The notes beneath the pieces are model-generated. The model saw only the letters and a list, made by a program, of their open reading frames with translations. It was not told the DNA's origin and ran no database searches. Of a stretch of DNA of 64,000 nt, positions 19,837-29,931 are shown in pieces. Position numbers and translations under genes: made by a program. This stretch comes from Oidiodendron maius Zn. Its lineage: Eukaryota > Ascomycota > Leotiomycetes > Myxotrichaceae. Location: positions 1,922,001 to 1,986,000 of the forward strand of contig KN832875.1 of the NCBI GenBank assembly GCA_000827325.1, given 5' to 3'. Every line of letters begins with the position of its first letter. Position 1 is the first letter of the stretch.

Positions 19837-21456
19837 CTATTGCCAATTATTCACCAGTTCATGTAGCGGGGATGTATCATACGGGATGCTGAGAAAGTAC
19901 GACAGTATCCCAAAGGAAGCATCCCACTCGTCCTCAGGTAGAGCTCGTGTGACACACATCAGGCGCGACAAGAGACAGCTAAACTGGCAATTCTGAGAAT
20001 CGGACAATCCTATACCCTTGTACAAGAAATGGAGTAATTCCTCCCCACATAATATGCGCTGCCCGTCTTGCAAATACGGGTTATGCTGGACTTGCAGGAC
20101 GAAGTGATCAAATACTTCAGGGTTATCCGGAAGGCAATCTAACCTGACTGCCGCAAGATAAATCAGGCATGCCATCTTAGTTTTCCTCAGTCTTTGTTGA
20201 TATTCATTGCGTTCTTGTCGAATACAGCTGATAATACACTCAGGCATGTTGGATGAAGAGGAAAATTTAGATCGAGAATCTGATACATGAAGTATGATGC
20301 GCCTGAAGAAGCGGTCGTACTCCTGCGCGAAATCTTCCCTTGTCGGAATCATGTCAATTTGATCACTTCTTGCTTGACCTAGATACCGTTCAGGAGAGAG
20401 CTGGCCAAGACAACAGTCTCTCGAGGTGTTGGCGACTAATTCAATCCTAGAAACCTTCAGAATAAAGCGACGTTAGATGAGAAGAAACTCGCCCACCAGA
20501 AGACCGCAGCGTAAACTTCCTTACGCAGTATCATCTTTTGAAGTCCACCTTTCACCTGGATGGCTTTTTTGAGGCCATTCCAATGCAAATCCGCTGTGGC
20601 GCGATTGCCGCGACATTCCTATACAAGTGTCAGCTCTCCCAGAGCAGCCTCATAGCAACAGCATGATACAGTTAAGGTTCTCGATGACTTACTTCTAGAT
20701 AAGCAATCAAAGCAATGGCAAGGAAAGTCCCCTCATGCAGAATTAGCGGGCTGTTCTCTAGACGGCCGTTGAGAAGTCGCAGTGCTTGACTTTCTGCCTC
20801 GTCCGGAAAAATAGCAGGATGCAGTGATCCCGTCGCGGAAAACTGCGTTGAGACAACAGCGAGGAAGGAGCTGAAAGATGCCGGGTCTGCTCTGTAGAGC
20901 GACAGCAGCTCGATAGAGAGCAGGCATCCTCTGGAGTTAACATCTGAATAAAGATATTAGTTCGAAAATGGGACCAGGGCATTATCAGCCTCGACGTACA
21001 GTAGTCCACCAGCCTATCTACGTAATGACTCGTCTGATAGGGGTACTGTCTGAAGGGGTCGCATCTCCCAGCCCCTAGTCGATTGTATGGGCTATAACTA
21101 GATACGCAACTGACTGTCTCGGGAGTGGCTACGGAACCGGCCGGGGTGCCCATGCTTGCATGCTGATCCGCTTCATTGCATGTTGTAACCGGGTGATTAA
21201 CGACATGCTGCCGTATTTCGGGATATTCCCGCTTAGGAGTGCTTTTGCTCTGAGCCGTGCTCTGGATCCAGAGTTGAAGCTCTCCTCCTTTGGTAGGATA
21301 GAGATGACTTGACTGGTGCCGTTGCCGCCTGTTATGCAATTTCCTCATGGCATTCACTTTGACAACCTCCTTGAAAGCATCCCTTTTCAATTTGGTATCG
21401 ACAAAAATGAACTCTGACCGAGCGGCTTGGGACTTGGCTTGCCACTGTGTCGTCAT
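19837..21456 (-). CDS. fungal-specific transcription factor domain protein
   Basis: Four exons: 21456-21000, 20943-20693, 20618-20497 and 20446-19837, giving 479 residues with all phases closing. The N-terminus (SQAARSEFIFVDT, KLKRDAFKEVVKVNAMRKLH) is the basic header of a fungal family that usually lacks a Zn2Cys6 cluster. LGAGRCDPFRQYP and VDYYVNSR follow. Helical blocks ALRLLNGRLENSPLI, GTFLAIALIAYLE and LHWNGLKKAIQVKGGLQKM match the Fungal_trans_2-type regulatory domain. The final exon has EFAQEYDRFF-like helices and ends ...LHELVNNWQ. It is the only intact-looking member of the adjacent decayed cluster and diverges from the broken hydrolase, so it may once have regulated it (inference). 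The splice into exon 4 uses the second of two AGs; the first gives an early stop. Confidence 0.78.
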
Positions 21457-21989
21457 CGTGGCTTTGTACTCCGATGCCTATCGCCGCGGCCGTCTGTGCT
21501 ACTTTGGCTCTGTTTAGATATAGAGATAGAACAAAGCATCGTGGCAAGAAAGAGGCCTTAACACAACGGAGACAACAAGGCGTAGATCCGGGGTGGACCG
21601 AGGAACGAATCCGAACGTTTAGGGGGGCGAATTCGGTTAGCTGAATCACCATTCCTTTTGTGGAAAATGCAAGCCGTTTAGGGCGTAGCGTGTAATACAC
21701 TATTCGACGGACATCTTCACTTCGTTACGTCCAACTTTATTTTCACGTACTTTTGCAAGTATATATCCTAGTATCAATATATATGTCACTTAATAACGGT
21801 CTGGGCCTTGGTTCGCCTCTTCCACTGTATTATCCAAGGTACGTTTTGCAATTGGAGGCCATCAAATGTTAGAGGAAATCTTGGCGAAGTATAAAAGTGG
21901 CTTTGATTTCCAGCTCCGAGTGATTACTTATTTTGCCTTCTCTTTATTATCATAATTCTACACTTTGTGCCTTATATTTTTCGTGTACA
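21457..21989. other. divergent intergenic region at head of decayed cluster
   Basis: 533 bp between the transcription factor start and the relic hydrolase start. AT-rich towards 21700-21800, with TATATATCC and ATATATATG runs. No gene supported. Confidence 0.5.
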
Positions 21990-23185
21990 ATGCTACAGCT
22001 AAGCCCCAATCCGACCTTCCACTTCGAGCTTCTCCCAGTGCTAGGCTCGGCGAGATACTTTGGTGCGGATATTGCAGAAATTCTCAAGGTTGCTCAAGAT
22101 ATTATTTCAGGAGACTTTAAAAGCTGGTCGACAAAATTCTTGTCTCTCGCAGAATGGGCACTCTCAACTATTGATTATAACAAGACATATAACAAGGACA
22201 CCTTGCGCGACATATATTTCCGCGCTTCAAGTTACTTCCGTTGTGCTGACTTCTTCCTCCACGGAAATCCTGATGATGCACGCATAAACAGTCTATAGGG
22301 AAATAGACGGAATACTTCGATAAAGCCATCGCCAACATGGCAATTCCTGGAGTCCGCCACACCCTGAAAGGCGATGAATTTGACATACCTATCATCGTCT
22401 ATCGTGCTTCTCTCCACAACGTACGTCTCCCAACACTGATCCTTGGGAACGGCTTTGATGGCTCTCAAGAAGAGATGCTTCACGCGAATGGCTTTGTGGC
22501 TTTAGAGAGAGGCTACAATGTGATCACCTATGAAGGACCAGGTCAGTGCCTCCCACGATGATAGCAAAACAAAGGATTTATCGCCGAGTGGGAGAAAGTC
22601 GTGACCCCTCTCATTGACTATCTCCAAACACTCGATTTTATTGATGCAAAACGAGTGCGCCTGCTTGGGTATTCTATTGGCGGCTTCCTCTGTGCTCGTG
22701 CAGCGTGCTTTGAGCACCGGATCGCCGCTGTCATGTGTATTGATGGTGTCTTCGATGTGTTTGAGGCGTTTAGCAACATCCCCCCTCCAGATGCAAGGGT
22801 CCATCTGGAGCAAGAAGATGAACGGAAGTTTGATAGCGTTATTGAGGGAATAGCATCTCATGCGACTAATCTCCGTTGGGCTATTGGTCAGTTGAAGTGG
22901 TCATTCATGGCACCACCGTACCAGGCGTTCCGTACCGTGAGAGAGATTTCTCTAAAGGGCATCTCAGACCAGATCGAATGTCCTGTGCTCATCGGCGATG
23001 CCGAGGATGACCAGTTTTTTAAAGGCTAGCCCTTAAAACTTCTAGAAGCTTTGGGAGAGAGGGGAATTATGGTAGCTTTCACAAGACAAGAGGCCGCTGA
23101 GTCTCACTGTCAAGTCGGGGCCTCTCTGTACTTGAACCAAGTGGCTCTCGGGTGGTTTAAGCGAATTGTTGAAGACTTGGAATAG
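21990..23185 (+). pseudogene. alpha/beta-hydrolase relic with several nonsense codons and a frameshift
   Basis: Homologous protein text runs continuously from ATG 21990 to a terminal TAG at 23183-23185 but is broken. It opens with FELLPVLGSARYFGADI. A TAG at 22296-22298 stands where the family has Trp (SLW). The frame then shifts, with another TAG just before TEYFDKAIA. TGA TAG at 22559-22564 follow YEGPGQ. A TAG near 23027 lies between DDQFFKG and LKLLEALGERG. Between these breaks the family features are clear: the oxyanion region NGFDGSQEE, a nucleophile elbow GYSIGGF (normally GxSxGG) and DAEDDQFF with the catalytic acid, then ESHCQVGA with the His. The enzyme would belong to the fungal alpha/beta hydrolases often found in secondary-metabolite clusters. 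The substrate is unknown. Confidence 0.85.
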
Positions 23186-23590
23186 GACGATTCAGAACTT
23201 TGATGGAAGACTTTAGTTATATAGTCCAATCTATCCGGCAATGAATTGAATGCCCCTGTCGAGCACATGGCTACACTATATTTGCACAACCCAATTTACC
23301 TTAAATCGAGCGCATCGAGGACTAGGGGTTGGGAGCTAGCCCATAAAATATAAGAAGCAAGCTTTCACAGACTGGAGCATGTCTCAGTCCCTAGTAATTT
23401 AGCTTAGATCCACGTGGCCGGCAAAGTGGATAGGAGAAAAATGGAATCTCGACACTTAAACGTCTACCTTGATACCTAGCCAACAATCTCATCTAGACAA
23501 TACTAGGAAAGATACTGTGCATTCTCCTCTACGCTACCAATTGATCATTCTATTTTTTTATGCTTCTTCATTTCGCACAGATTGCATAAA
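23186..23590. other. intergenic between two relic genes
   Basis: 405 bp, no coding potential recognised. Confidence 0.5.
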
Positions 23591-24850
23591 ATATCGAACA
23601 AGCCGATTATTGGTGTTTTGGGTGGTGGGCAGGTGGCTACAATGCTTGAGGAAGCCGCTGGGCCACTTGGAATCGAGATAGCCATTCTTGACGATAGATA
23701 AGTCAGAACCCCCGCAGCGTAACAGGCTCTTTCAAGGATCCTGAAAAATATCCGTGAACTTGCTAGAAGGTGTGATGTTCTTACTGTCGAGATTGAGCAT
23801 GTTAATACCGAAGTACTCGAGGAGATCGCTACCAAAGGAGTAACGCTGAATTTTGGAGAGGTAAAAAAGGTACCGATTCATCCATCTTGGGACACCATAC
23901 GCCTTATCCAAGACAAATATTTACAGAAAGAGCATTTCAGCCAGTCTCGCATACCCATTGCGTTGCATATCACTGTCGGGTTAGGCATGTCTGTGCTGGA
24001 ATCTTTGCGAGAGGCTGCTGAACGCTTTGGCTTTCCGATCATGCTGAAATCGCGTAAGGAGGCCTATGATGACTGCGGGAACTTCAAGGTCAGGGGCTTT
24101 TATGATTTCGATGGAGCTATTAATTCCATGGGAAAGCTACAGCTCTATGCTGAAAAATGGATACCATTTGAGAAGGAGTTGACGATCATTGTGGTCAGGA
24201 CTGAGGATGATGAGGAAAACCTCCAAGATGTGCATGCATATCCAGCAGTGGAGACAATCCATGAGGACAGCATTTGTACATCGGTATTTTACCCTCCCCG
24301 TCAAGTGTCGACTGATGTCTGCGCGAAAGCCAGCAAGACAGTTGCTGAAGCCATTCGGACGCCGAAAGGCAGAGGCATCTTTGCTGTCAAAAATTTTCTT
24401 TTGAAGGATGGTAAGTATCATATATGAAAGTATGTGCTCTGGTTTTTGTCTTAACAATCTATTAGAAAGCATTACAGTAAACGAAGTAGCACCGAGGCCA
24501 CATAACTCGGGACATATCTTTATTGGAGGCATACCATATATGTCCCAGTACAAGGCTCATCTCTACTCTGTTCTTGGCATATTTCCTCACTCCATAAAGT
24601 TACAACCTCACGTTTCAGCAGCAGCCATTATGCTGAATATTCTTGGGGGTATCGATGGAGAATCTCACCAAGCGCTTTTCAACCTCACTAGTCAGATGTA
24701 CAGCACCATGACGATTATGGATATCTCCCTCCATCTATACGGAAAATCCCCCAAACCTGGGCGCAAAATTGGCCATATAACTGTTACCTCATATGATAAA
24801 GCGGCACAGGCTCCTTGTGCTAGCAAGAGCTGTTATCGAAAACGCCTATA
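23591..24850 (+). pseudogene. PurK/ADE2-like ATP-grasp relic (AIR carboxylase paralogue without PurE part)
   Basis: Reading from 23591 gives SNKPIIGVLGGGQVATMLEE, the N-terminus of phosphoribosylaminoimidazole carboxylase (ADE2/PurK). The expected start is ATA, not ATG. TAA codons occur at 23699-23701 and 23720-23722. The segment VTGSFKDPEK is readable only in another frame. Then RRCDVLTVEIEHVNTEVLEE, IHPSWDTIRLIQDKYLQKEH, RIPIA and the ATP-grasp block FPIMLKSRKEAYDD are clear. A real-looking intron (24412-24465, gtaagt...ctattag) joins to ESITVNEVAPRPHNSGH. The alignment fades after GRKIGHITV near 24780-24850. Fungal ADE2 is normally fused to a C-terminal PurE domain of about 160 residues; none is found downstream. 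It is therefore a decayed, truncated extra copy, not the housekeeping gene. Confidence 0.85.
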
Positions 24851-24978
24851 TATGTCAATTTTTTGGGCCCGATACATGTGCTTGAAGCTTTTCTGCTTAA
24901 GCTCCTTCCGAGCGCTCCAGCATGGAGCCAGCATACTACATCAAAGACTGTTACCAAATTAGCCGCCTATAAGCCAAA

Positions 24979-25630
24979 ATGGCGCCTCGACAAACTCTCG
25001 AATTTCCAGGTATTCCTGAACAGGGAGGCGATGAAAATCGAGGCTTTTTGGCCTCGACTTAGAGGGCCAAATATTCCGGGATAACCTAAGGCAGGTGGCG
25101 GCTATCGACGTCGAAACAGAAAACATCGTCTTCAACTTGACCATTTCAAATCCTACCAGCAAATCCCTCAAACGAACCAATGGCGAGGATTTTGATCCAA
25201 CCTTATATCAACACATGACCAGGGAAGTTATGTGGCGTCAACCCACGTACTCTGGTCAGGTGGTGACGCGAGCGGAGGCAGCTGAGATCATCAAGACATC
25301 TGGTATAACTGCCACAGACTATATTCTAGTATGGCACTTAGGCTACGTTGACGTTTCGTGCCTTCAGAACAACCTTGTTGAACAGCCTGGCCATGATGAA
25401 GTTGACGAATTTCTACCGCCTCTTTTCAACGTCGTTCGTCTTCCTTCTTCAAATATAATCTTGGGAAGGCGGCATGCTGTTCACTTGAATTGCTGTTTCG
25501 ACTTTACTATCCCATGCATGACCTCAACAGCCTTCACCACGATGCTAAGGTCGACTCCCTAAAGCTAATTTGTATGGCGAAACTTGCAGAGAAGTTTTTC
25601 AGAGGGATTCTATACCAGAAATCCAATTGA
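24979..25630 (+). pseudogene. unrecognised gene, possibly broken near its 3' end
   Basis: ATG 24979 opens MAPRQTLEFP. A 53-bp GT-AG intron (25010-25062) then joins in phase to EGQIFRDNLRQVAAIDVETE, and the frame stays open to 25562. Notable blocks are NGEDFDPTLYQHMTREVMW, TDYILVWHLGYVDV and VEQPGHDEVDEFLPPLFN. Near 25440-25500 the coding character moves to another frame. There LELLFRLYYPMHDLNSLHHD and ICMAKLAEKFFRGILYQKS run to a TGA at 25628-25630. A 39-bp intron (25433-25471) would join the frames in phase but is very short; a frameshift is as likely. I recognise no family. It lies 3' of two dead genes on the same strand and may be the last member of the same former cluster. Confidence 0.5.
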
Positions 25631-27005
25631 ATCAGCCGGAGCGGTTCTTAGCATGTGGGTCTAGGTCTACCGCCAAACAAGCTCCTGAAAGCCAGTTAGG
25701 CTTTAAAGCTCGAGACACCAGCCATGGCTGTGGTTCATGACGTTTTGCAACCCCCGCTTGTTGGCTGGCGTAGTAGACATCCATGTACGTAAGTAGGTCG
25801 TGAAACTCATAACCATACAAATTATATAATTTCTGAGCCATTTAACTGGCCTTGGGTTTCTATTTTCTGAAACCAAAACCCTGGCACATATGCTTCTTGT
25901 AAAATAATATCCCCACGCTAACTTCATCGGCGTTCCTATGCATTGGCGGCCTCTTTGCTTTCATCCTCTCCGCGGACTCCCCATTCGTGCCTTTTGTTCT
26001 TGCATCCGCCGCGACCCGCACCCGCTCTTCTGCCACGGTTGGCTGGTCTTGCCTTTGCAGAGGGCCACTGGTTGGCTCCTTGCTGTGGTCCTTGCGAACC
26101 ATTTGAGCAGGTTCGTGGTCCATCTCCAATACGCTATGCGCGCTGTCAACAATTTGAAGAGGGCCAGGATCAATCTGACTGGCAGCTCGGGAGGCGCTGT
26201 GGAGCCAAGAACGGCAATTAACTCTTGTTCTTGCACTGCGAAGCTATAGAGTAATCTCTTTTGAGCTTTAAGTTGCCATTCTCTTCGCCCCAGTCCAAAT
26301 TCTCTATATCGTCTATCCAACGAGTCCACTATTCTCGCGATCAGATATAACGTCCATCACACAAGAAGCACTCCGAAACTTCGAAGCTAGGGGAGACGAT
26401 GCAAAATTTCTAAAGTTGCAAACCTGGCCGAATCGAACAATCTTAGTCTTCGATCTCTGCCCCAGCAGCTACCTCCATTTCCGCCCGCGATAAGTGCTCC
26501 TATCATGCCCCATCTCCTGTTCTATCTGCTGCGACCCCGGTTCCATCTTCCGCGACTGGCGTTCTATCTCCTCCAACTCTACTATCGAGGAGCCTTTTCT
26601 GCAGGTCAGGTTACTAGTGAAGGAGAGAGGAGAGAATAATAATTCCAAAATTGTGAAGAAGGAAGAGAGGATGCCGAATACAAAATTGTGACGGAGGAGA
26701 GGATGATGATTCGAGTTTAACTATCCACTCAACCAGCACGCCAGACTCTCGCTTAGCTCCCTCGAGTACTGATTGGCTGGGCTGAGAGAGGAACTGTATT
26801 ACAGTTGAGATTTCTGCTAATTTATCATATAGTACATCTATGATACATGGTATCCCAATATCCTTATTTCTCACCGCAGCAGATTTTATGCATTGACATC
26901 CATGACACAGAATTCCGAGTTTTGAGGATTCAGCACGGTCTATATGGTATAGGTAGTAGGAAAGGATATAATATATGAACACAAAAGATAGAATGCAACT
27001 GCCGT
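25631..27005. other. long intergenic region 3' of decayed cluster
   Basis: 1.4 kb. Overlapping open frames on both strands at 25860-26330 (for example minus 26329-25961, MDSLDRRYREFGLGRREWQL...) show some protein-like composition but no recognised motif and no decisive splice model, so no gene is called. Confidence 0.45.
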
Positions 27006-29655
27006 CTACTTCTTGTGTCTATCTGCCTGGGTCTTCTCGTATTTCGCGATGAGTTCCTTTCTGCACATTTATTAGCCTTTGAAAGTAACTTGGGAATACG
27101 TCAAACTCACTGTAATTGTCCCGGCGCCGAGCTGTAGTGGCTAAACTCCATGCCAAACTCTCCTTTGCCTTGCGTTGCAGCTCTCAACTGAGAGCTGAAT
27201 CCGAACATAGCATTCATACTGCAATCCGCTGTTATGGTGAAGTCCTCGATTCCGATTTCAGTATCGTTAATAATGGCATTTCTCTTGTTCAAGAGTCCAA
27301 CGATATTACCCTGGAACTCATTCGGGGCTGTGACAGTCGTCTTCATCAACGGCTCCAGGACTACACCCTTGGCTTCCTTGAAGGCTTTGCGGAATGCCTG
27401 CTGAGTAGCGATCTTGAAAGCCATCTCGGACGAATCTGTCATGTGAGTCGCACCGTCGTTGATGACCATCTTTGTTCCGAGAACAGGATGCCCAAGGAGC
27501 GGACCCTTCTCACAAGCTGCTAAAAAGCCTTTCTGACAAGCGAAAAGGAACTTCTCGGAGATCGTGCCGCCGGTAACTTGAGTCTCGAAGTGAGACTGTT
27601 CATACCCGTTCGGCCCCATAGGGAGAGGTTCCATCCATCCCATAACTCTAGCGTAGTCACCAGCTCCACCAGTCTGCTTCTTCAGGAGGTGGTCAAATTC
27701 CACGCGCTCAGTGACAGTTTCTCTGTAGGCGACCTGTGGCTGTCCGGTTATGACCTCGACCTTGTACTCTCGACGCATACGCTCAACGTAAATATCAAGA
27801 TGCAGTTCACCCATGCCAGATATGATGGTTTCTTGAGTCTCTGGCTCAACGTGGACTCGGAAGGTGGGATCCTCGCGCTGGAAGCGATTCATGGCTTTGC
27901 TGAAGTTGGAACCATCTGAACTAGACTTGGGCTTGATAGATAATGAAATAACGGGTTCGGGAACGAACATCGAAGACATGGAGTACGGCAGCCCTCCATC
28001 AGTGAAGGTGTCACCGGACGAACAGTCGATTCCAAATACGGCGCAAATCTCTCCAGCTCCAATTTCTTGGACTTCCTCCATCTCATTAGAGTGCATTCGC
28101 ACAATACGAGGAACCTTGACTCTCTTATCCGACCTGGCGTTGAATACATTCATACCCTTCTTCAACTTTCCCTGGTAAACTCTGATGTATGTCAACTGTC
28201 CAAAGTTACTCTCTTCAAGCTTGAAGGCCAAGCCCACAAATGGAAGTGAGTTGTAGGAAACTAGTTTGACCTGGGCTTCTTCTCTACGCTTGTCGAGAGC
28301 CAGGTTCTCGACCTCGGAAGGATTAGGGAGGTAATCGCAAACTGCGTCCAACATTGGCTGCACGGACTTGTCTGCCAATGCACTTCCCATTAGGACAGGG
28401 GTGAACTTCAGGGCAATTGTCGCCCGCCGAATCGCAGCCTTAATCTGTTCAGGAGTCGGTATCTCCTCATCTAGGAAGATCTCTGCAATCTCATCGTCAA
28501 CATCAGCCAGCGTCTCGATCATAACTTTTCGCTTCTCCTCTGCTAATTTCTGCACGCTTTCAGGAATCTCATCGGTTTCTCGAATAATCTCTCCCTTTGC
28601 CCCCTCATTGTAGATGGCCTTCATTCTTATCAAATCCACAACTCCTTGGAAGGAGTCTTCGGATCCAATCGGAACCTGAATAGCCGCTGCGGCAATTCGA
28701 AGCTTTTGGTTGATCTGCTCAACTGCTTTGAATGGATTCGCTCCCATTCGGTCCATCTTGTTAACGAAACTGATTCGAGGAACATTATATCTCCGCATTT
28801 GTCTGTCGACCGTAATCGTTTGACTTTGCACGCCGCTCACCGCGCAGAGGATCATGACCGCTCCATCAAGGACTCGTAAAGCTCGCTCAACCTCAATTGT
28901 GAAGTCAATATGGCCAGGAGTATCGATCAAGTTGATATGATATTTCTCTTCCTTTCCGTTCTCCTTTTTCACCCAGTCGCAGAATGTAGCTGCAGACTGG
29001 ATAGTAATTCCCTTCTCCCTTTCTAGGTCCATAGAATCCATCTTAGCGCCTACGGCATCTTTCCCCCTAACTTCATGGATGGAGTTGATTCGACCTGTAT
29101 AGAAGAGAACACGTTCAGTAGCTGTTGTCTTGCCGCTGTCGATGTGTGCCTAAGTTATACCATCAGCATCCAGCCAGCTCAAAGGCAGCATACTATACAC
29201 ATACTGCAATTCCAATATTTCGAATCCTAGCTAATCTCCCTCTCTCAGCGTCATCCAGGTTATCTATGATGGCCTCCTGAGTTAACGACGATGGGTCTGC
29301 TGCTGCTTGTTTTAAACTGCGCCTTGATATTAGTTCATAGTCAATGGGAGATTAATGAAGATGGATAAGGAGCTTCTCTATTCCGGCCTCTCCCGTGCAG
29401 AGGCTAGATTGAGATAAAAGGGCCAGGAAAACATAATTGAGATTGAGTAACTCACACAGCCTCTGCAGCGCCGGATCGCAGAATTCTTGACAGTGAAAAG
29501 CATCTCCGTTGCTCCAGCCTTCCCGCAGTTCGGCCAGCTAACCTCGGAGCAGATGCATTCAAGCACAGGAATCTTGGCCTCGATGCAAAGTCACGTACCG
29601 AGCCAGCGCGTGCCTCTACAAGAGTGGCCGCGCGGGCAACTCTATGAACCCTCAT
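27006..29655 (-). CDS. MEF1: mitochondrial translation elongation factor G
   Basis: Four exons: 29655-29456, 29316-29205, 29149-27111 and 27060-27006, giving 801 residues. The N-terminus is rich in Arg, Ala and Ser ([19 protein letters not shown]) and lacks acids, a typical mitochondrial presequence. The GTPase domain has the P-loop AHIDSGKT (105-112), the switch II motif DTPGHIDF and NKMD. Domains II-V follow, with [31 protein letters not shown] and [16 protein letters not shown]. The C-terminus ends [17 protein letters not shown]. Mef1 translocates the mitochondrial ribosome along mRNA at the expense of GTP. The gene is divergent from Pol kappa with only 276 bp between start codons. The first intron (139 bp) is long for this window. 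Confidence 0.96.
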
Positions 29656-29931
29656 GATTCCCGGTCAATTGATCAACTCTTGTCCTGGAGATTTCGCGAT
29701 GGAACTTTTTTTCTGCCAGAAAGACACTAGGGCGGTAGGTCGCGGCTGTTCGCTTCGATATAGTTGCACGTGACACCGTGTGCAGCTGGTGAAGGCAGTC
29801 GCGACACAACACCGCGGCCGTGGAACAGATTATCAACTTCTCAGCCTACCACCTGGATAGGGTTCCGTGCAGATGGCCATCCTGCCAAGCCTAGATGAAC
29901 AAGGACAAAATAATCCTCAAGCTGGCACGAA
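29656..29931. promoter_or_regulatory. divergent promoter MEF1 / DNA polymerase kappa
   Basis: 276 bp between two divergent ATGs must hold both promoters and leaders. It contains a CACGTG E-box near 29766-29771. A short upstream ORF (ATG 29894, out of frame) precedes the polymerase start at 29932. Confidence 0.45.

Noticed and set aside
22540-22564. Possible intron explaining the TGA TAG after YEGPGQ in the hydrolase relic
   Set aside because: gtcagt...gatag would be only 23 nt, too short for a spliceosomal intron, and homologous text continues in the same frame across it.
25860-26330. Possible gene on the minus strand (MDSLDRRYREFGLG..., and a second frame MEMDHEPAQMVRKD...)
   Set aside because: Two overlapping frames both look partly coding, but no donor/acceptor pair joins them convincingly and no family is recognised.
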